Position numbers and translations under genes: made by a program. From Pseudidiomarina terrestris (lineage in GTDB: Bacteria; Pseudomonadota; Gammaproteobacteria; Enterobacterales; Alteromonadaceae): a stretch of 64,000 bases of DNA. Under the pieces are notes generated by a model, which had not been told where the DNA came from, ran no database searches, and saw only the letters and a list, made by a program, of their open reading frames with translations. Below are positions 47,260-56,690 of this stretch, one piece after another. The first letter of the stretch is position 1; every line of letters begins with the position of its first letter. The stretch covers positions 480,366-544,365 of the forward strand of contig NZ_JAGGJF010000002.1 in NCBI RefSeq assembly GCF_030466405.1, read 5' to 3'.

Positions 47260-48293
47260 TGGCCGCTCCAGATTTCCTTGCGCAACTCCCCCCCATTGTT
47301 TTTATCGGCGGCAAAGGTGGCGTCGGGAAAACTTCGGTCGCCTCTGCGTTGGCGCTGAAACTTGCCCGAAGCGGCAAACGTGTGCTCATTGTCTCAACTG
47401 ATCCGGCGCATAGTTTAAGTGACGCTTTCGACATCGCCATCGGTGGTCAGACAACAACAGTCGAGTCACGGCTTGATGCGCTTGAAATTGATCCGGATCA
47501 ACAGGTAAAAGACCATATTGAAAGTGTGCTTGCCAGCATGAAAGACTTGGTCAAGCCAACCTTGTACCCGCAGATTGAAAAGCAGATGAAACTTACCGCA
47601 CAGTCGCCGGGAACTCAGGAGGCCGCATTACTCGAGTCCATCGCCAAACTCATCGATCAACGTACCCTGAAGGGCTATGACCATATACTCTTTGATACCG
47701 CCCCAACAGGACATACCCTGCGCTTATTGATTCTACCGGAAGCCATGTCGGCATGGACGCAGGGATTACTGCAACACAGTGAAAAAGCGCAGCAGTTACA
47801 AGGTGTGGTCGATCATTTAGCTTCAGCCCGGCAAACCGCCCCGCAGCATCCCCTGGGGGACCCCAAACAGCACGGAGTTGCCAACTTAAGTGACCGCAAT
47901 GCAAAAATTGCTGAGCGTTTACGAGAGCGACAACAGCTATTCCAACGGGTACGGAGCGCTATCAAAAATGCCGATGAAACGGCTATTATTTTGGTTCTAA
48001 CACCAGAAAAACTACCCATTTTAGAAACCGAACGCGCAGTACAACAACTGCATGAGCATAAGTTGCCGTTGGCAGCGCTGATCGTTAACCGCAATTTACC
48101 AGACCCTGTGGAAGGCGAATTCCTGTTGCAACGTAAGCATCAGGAAGGCATTTATCAACAACAGATTGAGCAGCGTTTTTCGCAGGAATTGAAAACGTAT
48201 CTGCCGCTTTTCCCGACGGACCTTGATGGTGTGACGGGCTTGGAGCAGTTGCTGCAAGCGTTAAAAGATTGCACCTTCCAGGCTTCAGTTTAA
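47259..48293 (+). CDS. ArsA/Get3-family ATPase
   Basis: 344-aa deviant Walker A ATPase. Motifs are GGKGGVGKTSVAS near residue 17, switch I VSTDPAHSLSDAFD and switch II FDTAPTGHTLRLL, with a C-terminal helical region. ArsA needs three cysteines for arsenite and Get3 a CxxC zinc site; here the only cysteine is at residue about 339 (KDCTF), so neither role fits directly. It is coupled to the Cys-Cys protein and CstA-like carrier, and may load or insert a membrane partner. The 3' end overlaps the convergent gene by 9 bp. Confidence 0.88.
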   Translation: MAAPDFLAQLPPIVFIGGKGGVGKTSVASALALKLARSGKRVLIVSTDPAHSLSDAFDIAIGGQTTTVESRLDALEIDPDQQVKDHIESVLASMKDLVKPTLYPQIEKQMKLTAQSPGTQEAALLESIAKLIDQRTLKGYDHILFDTAPTGHTLRLLILPEAMSAWTQGLLQHSEKAQQLQGVVDHLASARQTAPQHPLGDPKQHGVANLSDRNAKIAERLRERQQLFQRVRSAIKNADETAIILVLTPEKLPILETERAVQQLHEHKLPLAALIVNRNLPDPVEGEFLLQRKHQEGIYQQQIEQRFSQELKTYLPLFPTDLDGVTGLEQLLQALKDCTFQASV

Positions 48294-48875
48294 AACCACC
48301 ACCAGATAGATAGCGATACCTGCTACAAGAACACCCCAGCCAAGCCGTTGCTGATGCTGCTCCCACCAGTTGAGAATACGCTCGCCAAGCCAATTCACCA
48401 GTAGCGCCAGGCCATAATAGCGAATGCCACGGGCGATAACGGCGGCGAGTAAAAATAATAAATAAGGGTAATTCGAACTACCAGCTGCCAGCATTCCCAC
48501 CTGAAAGGGTATCGGTGTTATACCGACCAGCAGCAGAGTTGCAAAACCATGCTCGCTAAAGTCCTGCTGAAACTCCGAAAACTCAGCGCTAACGCCAAAC
48601 CACTGAATCAACCATTGCCCGGCGGTATCGAAAAAGAAGACGCCAATGGTGTAACCAATCGTGGCGCCTACCAGACATCCGGCCAAAGCTACGGTCGCGA
48701 TGGTAAACCAACGGTCACGTTCATGAATCAGTAGCGGAATTAGCACCAACTCCAGCGGTACAGGCAAAATGATCGACTCCAACAAGGAAAGTAGAAAAAT
48801 CATCCAAAGAATGCGGTTGGAGTCGAGGATACGTGCCAACCACTTGTTGGCACGTTGATCGTCAGGTGTGCGCAT
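48285..48875 (-). CDS. YqaA/DedA-family membrane protein
   Basis: 196-aa SNARE-associated (VTT) family protein with five or more membrane helices. It has the re-entrant loop region FLLSLLESIILPVPLELVLIPLL and GCLVGATIGYTIGVFFFDTAG near residue 65, the pattern of YqaA-type DedA proteins. DedA proteins support membrane lipid recycling and proton-driven lipid flipping; this subgroup is less studied. Its ATG overlaps the upstream peptidase stop by one base (TAATG). Confidence 0.85.
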   Translation of the reverse strand: MRTPDDQRANKWLARILDSNRILWMIFLLSLLESIILPVPLELVLIPLLIHERDRWFTIATVALAGCLVGATIGYTIGVFFFDTAGQWLIQWFGVSAEFSEFQQDFSEHGFATLLLVGITPIPFQVGMLAAGSSNYPYLLFLLAAVIARGIRYYGLALLVNWLGERILNWWEQHQQRLGWGVLVAGIAIYLVVVLN

Positions 48876-50245
48876 TACTCGCCAAAGGCGCCAGCGGGGC
48901 CTGGATACACTACCGGGCTCTCGAAGCCGTCTTTACTGACACTGGCGACACCAAAAAAGTAATTATCAATGACGATATTTTCCAGGGTATAGCTATTCAC
49001 CAGCCCTACATCACGACTGAATTCCCAGTTGGGTGCATCTGTGTGGCGCCAGTAGATGCGATAACCGCCGATCAGTTCCTGTTCCTCAGCTTCCGCCGGC
49101 TCCCAGCTTAGTGTGGTCGACGGCTGAACGGCTCCAGCGATGCTGACTCCGGCCGGCGGACTCGGTGCCCAGGCCATACTGGCAAGTGAGACCGCGTTCA
49201 GTGCGGTCAGCTTGGCGGCATAATCAAAATCCACACCATCGAGGGTATCACCATAGGCTATCCCATCTTCAACACGCAGGTCCTGGTGCTGACGGTTATA
49301 GTTTTCATTGGTCTCCATGATGCGAACGCCCGGGTAACCTAAATCGTTAAAGGGCCGGTGATGGCCACCACGACCGAAGCGGTCCAGTCGATAAATGACC
49401 ATGGTATCCAGGTTCGGGATGTAACGATCCGCCATCCAGTCGATGTAGCGCGCGACGTTACGACTTGGCGAGTCGACCTCGCCACCGGTGAAACGCCGAC
49501 GGCGGGCATCCGCTTCGGTTTCGTCCATTCGCGTACCTTCAGCGAAAATGCGCGCGGTCGAATTATTAATAACGCCGTTCACGCCCTCAATGTTGCCAAT
49601 CATGTCGTTATTTAACACTGCTTTAATGCGCCAGCCGTCAGCCTGCGCCTGCTCCGCCATAATTTTACCGCCAAAGAGCCCCTGCTCTTCGCCGGCAAGT
49701 GCGGCATAGACGATACTTCCGGCAAACTCATACTGACTTAGCACACGTGCTGCTTCCAGGGTACCGGCGACGCCCGAGGCATTATCGTTGGCACCGGGTG
49801 CGTCTGAAGTCGCATCCATGACGTCTGAAACGCGCGAATCGATATCGCCGGACATAATCACGTAGCGATCAGGATCAACACTACCGCGCTGCACGGCGAT
49901 CACACTGACAACTTCGGTAGGATTTGGGATACGCGACTCGCCACTGATCACCCGTGACTGAAAGTACACCTCTAAACATCCGCCACAGGCGGCTGAAATC
50001 TTATCAAATTCAGCTTTGATCCAACGCCGCGCAGCACCAATACCTCGCGTATCAGATTCAGTTTCCGACAAAGTGTGACGGGTTCCGAAGCTAACCAGTT
50101 TGGTAATGTCGTGCTCGATGCGATCAGCAGACACAGCTGCAGCGATGTCGTGCAGTTTCTCTTGCTCCTGATAACTCACGGTCTCCGCTTGTGCACTGGT
50201 AGCCAGGGCCAGACCTAAAGCCGCTGATAATGTAAAAATTTTCAT
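48875..50245 (-). CDS. M28-family peptidase with fibronectin III-like tail
   Basis: A 456-aa secreted protein: signal peptide (cleavage near ALATSAQA, residue 20), M28 zinc peptidase core about 40-355, and a C-terminal FnIII-like domain (WEPAEAEEQELIGGYRIYWR). Most zinc motifs are present: D154 in GANDN, E186-E187 in AGEEQG and HHRPFNDLGYPG. The first His of the HxD motif is Asp134 (SGDIDSR). This may be a subfamily trait with Asp as ligand, or a change in activity. Predicted periplasmic or extracellular aminopeptidase-like enzyme. It heads a pair with the DedA-like gene. Confidence 0.85.
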   Translation of the reverse strand: MKIFTLSAALGLALATSAQAETVSYQEQEKLHDIAAAVSADRIEHDITKLVSFGTRHTLSETESDTRGIGAARRWIKAEFDKISAACGGCLEVYFQSRVISGESRIPNPTEVVSVIAVQRGSVDPDRYVIMSGDIDSRVSDVMDATSDAPGANDNASGVAGTLEAARVLSQYEFAGSIVYAALAGEEQGLFGGKIMAEQAQADGWRIKAVLNNDMIGNIEGVNGVINNSTARIFAEGTRMDETEADARRRRFTGGEVDSPSRNVARYIDWMADRYIPNLDTMVIYRLDRFGRGGHHRPFNDLGYPGVRIMETNENYNRQHQDLRVEDGIAYGDTLDGVDFDYAAKLTALNAVSLASMAWAPSPPAGVSIAGAVQPSTTLSWEPAEAEEQELIGGYRIYWRHTDAPNWEFSRDVGLVNSYTLENIVIDNYFFGVASVSKDGFESPVVYPGPAGAFGE

Positions 50246-50256
50246 AAGTGAACCTC

Positions 50257-50697
50257 TTAGTCACAATCTTCTGGTGTAAAACGTAACGTAAACAATGTCA
50301 GTTCGTTCTGATCTAAATAGCGAAACTCAATAAAATCAGCGTTCTCCCGATAAAACGCCAGCGCCTCACCCTGGCAGTACTCACGCAACATATTGGGACG
50401 CACCTGACGTTCGATATCTTCTTCATCGTGAACGAAGCGATCAATCCGAATCAGGGTGTAATAGAAACGCATACCATAATTAACCACTTCGGCGCGATCG
50501 AAACGCGTCTGTTGATCGAGCAAACGCGGTAGATCGCGGTTAAGCTTGCCGGAGAGCTCTAACAAGTCCTGATAGAGTGCATTACGCTGCCTGGAACTGT
50601 CCGTTTGTGTATTCGTGTGCCAGAGCCAGCTGGCGAGACTACCTAGCATCAACACCACGACGCCGGCGATGAAACTCTTTTTAAATGTTGCTGACAT
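50257..50697 (-). CDS. Hypothetical protein with one N-terminal membrane helix
   Basis: 146 aa: a basic N-terminus, one helix at about residues 10-28 (SFIAGVVVLMLGSLASWLWH), then a helical periplasmic part (DLLELSGKLNRDLPRLLDQQ) and two late cysteines. No family recognised. It lies 11 bp upstream of the M28 gene on the same strand, so probably cotranscribed with it, and is divergent from acrA with about 145 bp between. Confidence 0.6.
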   Translation of the reverse strand: MSATFKKSFIAGVVVLMLGSLASWLWHTNTQTDSSRQRNALYQDLLELSGKLNRDLPRLLDQQTRFDRAEVVNYGMRFYYTLIRIDRFVHDEEDIERQVRPNMLREYCQGEALAFYRENADFIEFRYLDQNELTLFTLRFTPEDCD

Positions 50698-50748
50698 AAA
50701 CTATTACCTATTAACGCGCGTATCCCTATCAAATTATTAAATCCACAC

Positions 50749-50777
50749 TTACAAACATTCATGTATGTATGTATAAT
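50749..50777 (+). promoter_or_regulatory. acrAB promoter overlapping an AcrR-like operator
   Basis: TTACAA (50749-50754), a 17-bp spacer, and TATAAT (50772-50777) form a good promoter. A 24-bp near-palindrome at 50750-50773 (TACAAACATT, CATG, TATGTATGTA) matches the enterobacterial AcrR operator at 21 of 24 positions by my reading and covers the spacer. A TetR-type repressor bound here would block transcription. No acrR gene is within the window. Confidence 0.7.
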
Positions 50778-50842
50778 TACGACCATCTATACAAGTTCAA
50801 TCGGCTTAACGCAAAAATTTCAAAAAACGAGGTAGTTAATAC

Positions 50843-51985
50843 ATGCGTCAACGTACCCTATCACCACTGGCCATCGCCATCATCAGTAGTGCGATGTTTA
50901 TTGCCGGCTGTAGCGATGCGGAGCAATCAGCACCGCAACAAGCGCAACAACAGCAAACCGTTGGAGTGGTCACCCTCGCGTCACAATCGCTCGAGTTGAG
51001 CACGAAATTGCCTGGCCGGGCGACAGCCTATCGTAGCGCAGAAGTCCGCCCGCAAGTAAGTGGAATTTTGCAAGAACAACTTTTCACCGAAGGCACGGAT
51101 GTTGAGGCTGGACAATCTCTCTACCGTATCGACCCGGCCATCTATAAAGCCGACCTGGCCTCAGCAGAAGCGGCTGTAGCGCAGGCCGAAGCGACTCTGA
51201 GTGCGGCCACCGCAAGGTTCAACAGGTTTCAGGACTTACTAGCCGACAAAGCTATCAGCCAGCAGGAATTCGACGAAGCTGAAGCTGCCTACCTGGAAGC
51301 ACAGGCACAGCTCAAAGTTGCTGAGGCACAGCAACAGCGTGCCGCAGTGAATCTTGAATACACCGCCGTTAAGGCTCCGATAAGTGGTCGCATTGGACGC
51401 TCTGTTCTCACCGAAGGTGCCTTAGTCAGCGTCGGCCAGAGTCTCCCGCTAACCACGATTCATCAGTTGGATCCGATTTATGTCGATATTCAGCAGAGCA
51501 GCGAAGCTTATCTGCAGATGCAGGAAGCCATAACAGCGGGTCGTATTCGGGTTGATGAGAATAATCAGCCACGAGTCAAACTTTATACCAATAACAGCAC
51601 CGAAGCGATCGCCGAGGGCCAGCTGCTCTTTAATGAGGTAACGGTCGATCCATCAACAAGTTCGATTGCGCTACGGGCAAAGTTCGATAATCCACAACGC
51701 CGAATTTTACCAGGTATGTTTGTTACCGCCGAGATCGCCACCGGTACCCTTACCAACGTCCTGCTTGCTCCGCAGACCGGCGTATCACGCGATCCTCGCG
51801 GACGTGCTGTTGCCATGCTGGTGAATGCGGAAGGTGAAGTTGAACAACGTTACATCGAGGTAAGAGAGACTTCTGGTAGTAACTGGATTGTTCGATCAGG
51901 CCTTGAGGCCGGCGACAAAATCATTGTCGAAGGTCTGCAAAAGGTACAACCCGGTGCAACAGTACAAACGGAAGAAGTGAAATAA
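50843..51985 (+). CDS. acrA: RND efflux periplasmic adaptor AcrA
   Basis: 380-aa membrane-fusion lipoprotein: signal with lipobox FIAGCSDAE (Cys23), lipoyl-like halves around the hairpin, the RPQVSGILQEQLFTEGTDVE barrel entry near residue 70, and coiled-coil helices about 100-170. Adaptors link AcrB to a TolC-type channel, which is not encoded here. Transcribed from the promoter at 50749-50777 with acrB 3 bp downstream. Confidence 0.93.
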   Translation: MRQRTLSPLAIAIISSAMFIAGCSDAEQSAPQQAQQQQTVGVVTLASQSLELSTKLPGRATAYRSAEVRPQVSGILQEQLFTEGTDVEAGQSLYRIDPAIYKADLASAEAAVAQAEATLSAATARFNRFQDLLADKAISQQEFDEAEAAYLEAQAQLKVAEAQQQRAAVNLEYTAVKAPISGRIGRSVLTEGALVSVGQSLPLTTIHQLDPIYVDIQQSSEAYLQMQEAITAGRIRVDENNQPRVKLYTNNSTEAIAEGQLLFNEVTVDPSTSSIALRAKFDNPQRRILPGMFVTAEIATGTLTNVLLAPQTGVSRDPRGRAVAMLVNAEGEVEQRYIEVRETSGSNWIVRSGLEAGDKIIVEGLQKVQPGATVQTEEVK

Positions 51986-51988
51986 AAT

Positions 51989-54900
51989 ATGGCTAAATTT
52001 TTCATCGATCGTCCGATTTTCGCCTGGGTGATTGCCATCATTATTATGCTGGCTGGTAGTTTGGCAATAACACAGTTACCGGTCGAGCAATACCCGCAGA
52101 TTGCCCCACCATCGGTGCAAATCAATGCCACCTACCCTGGTGCAACGGCGGAGACGCTGGAAGAAAGCGTTACTCAAATTATTGAGCAGAACCTTAACGG
52201 TATTGATAATTTGCAGTACTTTTCGTCGACCAGTGACTCCGCGGGAAATACCAGCATTACACTGACCTTTGCTGCCGGGACGGATCCGGACATCGCCCAG
52301 GTTCAGGTGCAGAATAAAATACAATTAGTGGTGCCATTATTGCCCCAGGCCGTGCAAGACCAGGGCATTGTGGTCGCGAAATCCAATGATTCCTTTCTGA
52401 TGGTTCTCGCACTGGTTTCTGATAACCCGGAATTTAATCAAATCGATCTGGGCGACTACATTGCCAGCAATATTCAGGATCCGATAGCGCGTACCCCAGG
52501 CGTTGGTAATGTGCAATTGTTCGGCTCTCCTTATGCCATGCGCATTTGGTTGGATCCACAAAAACTAACCCGCTTTAACCTGACCACGGAAGACGTGGTG
52601 TTAGCTTTACGCGAACAGAACAACCAAGTGGCCGCGGGTCGGCTTGGCGGCACACCAGCCGTTGACGGGCAGCGCCTGACCGCCTCTATCATCGCGCAAA
52701 CTCGCCTGGAAAGCGTCGAGCAATTTGAGAAAATTTTGCTGCGGGTGAATAACGACGGATCCGCAGTGACCATCGCTGACGTTGCGCACGTTGAGTTAGG
52801 GGGACAGAACTACGGCACTATTGCGCGCTACAACCGTCAGGCCGCCTCAGGAATCGCTATTAATCTGGCGACGGGCGCAAATGCCCTGGATACTGCCGCA
52901 GCAGTGAAAGAAACTGTCGCTGACCTTGAGCAATTCTTCCCCCCTGGTGTGGAACTGGTTGTCCCCTATGACACCACCCCTTTCGTTGAGATCTCCATAA
53001 CTGAAGTCGTTAAGATCCTCTTTGAAGCTGTGGTGTTGGTATTCCTGCTGATGTTTATTTTCCTGCAGAACTTACGTGCGACCTTGATTCCTGCACTAGC
53101 GATTCCGGTGGTGCTACTCGGCACATTCGGCATCATGTCAGCGTTCGGTTTTACCATAAATACCTTAACCATGTTCGGTATCGTGCTGGCGATCGGTTTG
53201 CTGGTGGATGACGCCATTGTGGTGGTCGAAAACGTCGAGCGGCTGATGAGCGAAGAGAAACTCTCGCCCCGCAAAGCCACGATAAAATCGATGAAACAAA
53301 TTACCGGGGCACTGATTGCTATCGGTCTGGTCATGGCAGCAGTGTTTGTTCCTATGGCATTCTTCGGTGGCTCAACGGGAGCAGTTTACCGGCAGTTTTC
53401 AATTACCATCATCTCGGCGATGGCACTCTCGGTATTGGTTGCTATCATTTTCAGTCCCGCACTGTGTGCAACGCTCCTTAAACCGGTCGACCATGAGAAA
53501 CAGAATAAAGGGCTCCTCGGGGCGTTTAACCGCGGCCTGAACCGATTGATCGAGCGTTATACAAACTCGGTGCAAAGCATCATTAAGCGCAGTGTCCGTT
53601 TTGTTTTCATCTACCTGGCGCTGGTCATCGTGCTTGGCATTATGTTTTTGCGCATGCCAAGCTCCTTTATTCCCGACGAAGACCGTGGGGTGTTTTTAAC
53701 TCAGATGCAATTACCGTCCGGGGCGACTCAGGAACAGTCGTTCGAAACTATGCAAAAAATCGAGAATTATTACCTCGATCAAGCAGAAGGTATCCGCTCG
53801 GTGTTTTCCGTCGTTGGCTTTAGTTTTAGTGGCCAGGGACAGAACTCGGGACTGGCGTTTGTGCGTATGACTCCCTGGTCCGAACGCACTTCACCCGAAT
53901 TACAGATAGATGCCATCATTGGCAGAGCTATGGGCCATCTCAGTCAAATCCGGGAGGCCATGATCTTTGCATTCAATCTGCCTTCCATTCCTGCTCTGGG
54001 TAACGCAACAGGCTTTAATCTGTACCTGCAGGATCGCGGCGGTCTGGGCCATGAAGCCTTATTGCAGGCTCGCAATCAACTGCTCGGAATGGCTGGACAA
54101 CAGGAAGAGTTAACCGGTGTCCGCCCGAACGGTCTTGAAGATACCTCACAGTTCCGCATTGAAGTTGATTTCCAAAAGGCCAAAGCGCTGGGGCTGTCGA
54201 TCAGCTCGATCAATGCCACACTAAGTTCGGCGTTTGGCTCAACTTACGTAAACGATTTCATTGATCGTGGCCGGGTGAAACAGGTTTATATTCAGGGTAA
54301 AGCTGAAAGTCGCATGGACCCTGAAGACCTGGAGCAGTGGTATGTGCGCAACGATCAAGGCGAAATGGTGCCTTTTTCAGCCTTTGCCTCATCCAGCTGG
54401 AGCTTTGGACCACAACGACTGGAACGTTACAACGGTGTACCGGCGATGAATATTCAGGGGCAAGCTGCAGAGGGATACGCTTCCGGTGCTGCCATGATGG
54501 CGATGGAACGCCTGATCAGTCAGCTGCCTGAGGGCATCGGCTTTGAATGGACCGGTATTTCACTCGAAGAAAGAAAGTCAGGTGATCAGGCTCCGCTCCT
54601 TTATGCCTTATCACTGTTGATCGTGTTCCTCTGTTTGGCAGCACTCTACGAGAGTTGGTCGATTCCATTCGCGGTGATGTTGGTGGTACCTCTGGGAATC
54701 CTCGGTGCAGTTATTGCTGCGACCATGCGTGGTCTGGAAAATGACGTCTATTTCCAGGTTGGCCTGTTAACCACCGTTGGTGTGTCGTCCCGGAACGCCA
54801 TCCTTATCGTTGAATTTGCCAAAGATTTGCAGGCCCAGGGAAAAGAGTTGCTAGCTGCAACACTGGAAGCCGTGCGGTTGCGGTTGCGCCCTATCCTGAT

Positions 54901-55096
54901 GACCTCATTGGCCTTTACCTTCGGGGTGTTGCCTCTGGCGTTATCAACCGGCGCTGGTGCAGTCAGCCGACAAGCCATAGGTACAGGGGTGATCGGCGGG
55001 ATGCTTGGCGGCACGATTCTTGCCATCTTCTTCGTACCACTACTGTTCTATATTGTGCGGCGCACCTTCCCACCTAAGGTACGTGAAGAAGACTAG
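51989..55096 (+). CDS. acrB: RND multidrug efflux transporter AcrB
   Basis: A 1035-aa HAE-1 transporter (E. coli AcrB 1049). It starts [18 protein letters not shown], contains twelve membrane helices in two repeats and the proton-relay Asp407-Asp408 in [14 protein letters not shown]. The partner Lys940 of E. coli is Arg935 here ([13 protein letters not shown]). Conserved regions match drug pumps. Overlaps nothing; a 13-bp hairpin follows before the next gene. Confidence 0.95.
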   Translation: MAKFFIDRPIFAWVIAIIIMLAGSLAITQLPVEQYPQIAPPSVQINATYPGATAETLEESVTQIIEQNLNGIDNLQYFSSTSDSAGNTSITLTFAAGTDPDIAQVQVQNKIQLVVPLLPQAVQDQGIVVAKSNDSFLMVLALVSDNPEFNQIDLGDYIASNIQDPIARTPGVGNVQLFGSPYAMRIWLDPQKLTRFNLTTEDVVLALREQNNQVAAGRLGGTPAVDGQRLTASIIAQTRLESVEQFEKILLRVNNDGSAVTIADVAHVELGGQNYGTIARYNRQAASGIAINLATGANALDTAAAVKETVADLEQFFPPGVELVVPYDTTPFVEISITEVVKILFEAVVLVFLLMFIFLQNLRATLIPALAIPVVLLGTFGIMSAFGFTINTLTMFGIVLAIGLLVDDAIVVVENVERLMSEEKLSPRKATIKSMKQITGALIAIGLVMAAVFVPMAFFGGSTGAVYRQFSITIISAMALSVLVAIIFSPALCATLLKPVDHEKQNKGLLGAFNRGLNRLIERYTNSVQSIIKRSVRFVFIYLALVIVLGIMFLRMPSSFIPDEDRGVFLTQMQLPSGATQEQSFETMQKIENYYLDQAEGIRSVFSVVGFSFSGQGQNSGLAFVRMTPWSERTSPELQIDAIIGRAMGHLSQIREAMIFAFNLPSIPALGNATGFNLYLQDRGGLGHEALLQARNQLLGMAGQQEELTGVRPNGLEDTSQFRIEVDFQKAKALGLSISSINATLSSAFGSTYVNDFIDRGRVKQVYIQGKAESRMDPEDLEQWYVRNDQGEMVPFSAFASSSWSFGPQRLERYNGVPAMNIQGQAAEGYASGAAMMAMERLISQLPEGIGFEWTGISLEERKSGDQAPLLYALSLLIVFLCLAALYESWSIPFAVMLVVPLGILGAVIAATMRGLENDVYFQVGLLTTVGVSSRNAILIVEFAKDLQAQGKELLAATLEAVRLRLRPILMTSLAFTFGVLPLALSTGAGAVSRQAIGTGVIGGMLGGTILAIFFVPLLFYIVRRTFPPKVREED

Positions 55097-55115
55097 TTGC
55101 TGTCTTCATTGTCAT

Positions 55116-55151
55116 GCTATGGTTATCCTATGTTTCCGGGGTAACCATAGC
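55116..55151 (+). repeat. 13-bp hairpin abutting the next start codon
   Basis: A 13-bp stem (55116-55128 with 55139-55151, one G-T pair, 10-nt loop) ends two bases before the ATG at 55154. No T run follows. It may stop acrB transcripts or block initiation of the next gene; no free ribosome site is seen between hairpin and ATG. Confidence 0.6.
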
Positions 55152-55153
55152 TT

Positions 55154-55672
55154 ATGATTTATCGATACTTCATTCTGGCTCTTGCCGCCTGTGCCCTACT
55201 ACTTGGCATTCAGGCTCCTAATCTGCTTACCCAATACCAACAGCGGCTAGCGGCGCAATACGCTGAAGCTATGGTGTACTATCGACAATATCAGATCATC
55301 GCAGATCGCTATTACGATGGTGAAATTAGTGGACTTATTGCCGCTCACGAGCAGAACCCGGCACCGGCCTTTCAGGAAGAAGCGAAAGTGATTGCTGAGC
55401 TGGTCGAACGGGTAAAGACCTTTGAACGCCAACAGCGTTACTTCACGCAGGACTATCCAGCACAGTTATGGTCGCTGGCGTGGCAACACGATGAAGAGCT
55501 GATGACAGGCACCTTGCAGCAGTACAGTTTTAACGTGCCACTGAATCAGCAAGCGATAGCGACAGGTGCTTTAATTGCGTTAGCGGTGGTGGTCGTAATG
55601 GATAGCTTAGCGGCACTCGTTAGAGGACTGTGGCGCCGGCGGCGCCACAGCTACACTAGTCGTCGTCCTTAA
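55154..55672 (+). CDS. DUF2937-like membrane protein
   Basis: 172 aa: an N-terminal helix (YFILALAACALLLGIQAP), a soluble helical middle with YQQRLAAQYAEAMVYYRQY, and a C-terminal helix (AIATGALIALAVVVVMDSL) ending in a basic tail (RRRRHSYTSRRP). The pattern resembles DUF2937, whose role is unknown; the match is from memory. The gene starts directly after a hairpin without an obvious ribosome site. Convergent with the next gene, overlapping 17 bp. Confidence 0.6.
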   Translation: MIYRYFILALAACALLLGIQAPNLLTQYQQRLAAQYAEAMVYYRQYQIIADRYYDGEISGLIAAHEQNPAPAFQEEAKVIAELVERVKTFERQQRYFTQDYPAQLWSLAWQHDEELMTGTLQQYSFNVPLNQQAIATGALIALAVVVVMDSLAALVRGLWRRRRHSYTSRRP

Positions 55673-55988
55673 CTTTGTATTCACCGTCGATGACCGAGCT
55701 GTCATTGCGGTCTGCGGCCTGTTGACGGTGTTGTTCATGGCGCTGGCGCGCTTCGCGCTGAGCTTGCTGAGCGGCTTTATTAAACTGCCACATTTGCTTG
55801 ATCTGACGCCGTTTACGCCACAGCAGCGGCAGCAGCAAAATCCAGCCGACCAATAAAAATATTAAACCTAGACCCAGGGCAACGACCAACATAATACCAA
55901 GCAATAACCAGCTCAATAGGACCATCAAGGGATTAGCACCTGGCTGAGGCTTCATCTTCTGTTGCCACTGGCGGATATAAATCATCAT
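55656..55988 (-). CDS. Small membrane protein of unknown function
   Basis: 110 aa: two close helices at about 22-60 (VLLSWLLLGIMLVVALGLGL, then LLVGWILLLPLLW), a basic Gln-rich cytoplasmic helix (AAQQAQREARQRHEQHRQQAA) and an acidic end (EYKVKDDD). No family recognised. Two start ATGs in tandem. Ends inside the convergent DUF2937-like gene. Confidence 0.65.
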   Translation of the reverse strand: MMIYIRQWQQKMKPQPGANPLMVLLSWLLLGIMLVVALGLGLIFLLVGWILLLPLLWRKRRQIKQMWQFNKAAQQAQREARQRHEQHRQQAADRNDSSVIDGEYKVKDDD

Positions 55989-56049
55989 AACAATTGACTG
56001 CTCACGTTTTAGTTGATCTCTCTATTACTATTGTAGCCATAACCTCAGA

Positions 56050-56616
56050 TTACAAGGTTCGTGCACGTTTATCCTGTAACAATTTAAGAATAATGCTGGT
56101 CAGATTGACGATATTGAAAACCGTACCCGAAATACTACCGACAATGATTGCATAAACTAATCCTAAAAATTCAGCTAAAAGAAACCAGCGCCGGATGCGC
56201 TCCGGGTCATTTAACTTAATCGAGCCGACGGTAAAAATGATAGACGACGTGTAGGCAATCCAAATGGACCAGTGACTCGGCTGATCCGAGAAGACGACGC
56301 TGATACCGCTAAAGGAAAACTGTAACGACGCAATTGGAAATAACCATTCAATCATCAGGAATAGTATATTTAGCGCCACAAAACCCCATAGCACCCAAGG
56401 TCCCTGCCAACGCAGCGCAATAAAATTGCGCAGTACCGCGATGCCTGTGACGATACCGCCTGCCACAGCATCGAGCATAAAGAAATGGATCGACAATGCC
56501 GCCAATGCTAACGCTGATACTATGCGATAACGATCCGCTGTGGGCTGGCGGTAAGCAATGAAGTTGGTCACTAAGGCGATAAAGCCAAAGACTTCAGCAA
56601 TCGAAATAAAGCTCAA
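56050..56616 (-). CDS. YgjV-like inner membrane protein
   Basis: About 188 aa with six helices, matching the YgjV family (VFGFIALVTNFIAYRQPTAD at the start, then ALAALSIHFFMLDAVAGGI, RNFIALRWQG). The function is unknown. I use a TTG start (LSFISIAEVFG) because AAGGAAG lies 6 nt before it; an ATG at 56655 adds 13 residues unlike the family. The gene is downstream of the M28 lipoprotein gene, on the same strand in reverse order. Confidence 0.75.
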   Translation of the reverse strand: MSFISIAEVFGFIALVTNFIAYRQPTADRYRIVSALALAALSIHFFMLDAVAGGIVTGIAVLRNFIALRWQGPWVLWGFVALNILFLMIEWLFPIASLQFSFSGISVVFSDQPSHWSIWIAYTSSIIFTVGSIKLNDPERIRRWFLLAEFLGLVYAIIVGSISGTVFNIVNLTSIILKLLQDKRARTL

Positions 56617-56690
56617 GTTTTCTTCCTTTTGAAACAAAAACGGCGACCACCGCAAACAGTAGCCGCCGCCTCATTTATGCCATGCGATTG

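Noticed and set aside
52966..53334. 122-codon minus-strand frame inside acrB
   Set aside because: Antisense to a conserved membrane region; Ser/Thr/Ile-rich composition from codon complement.
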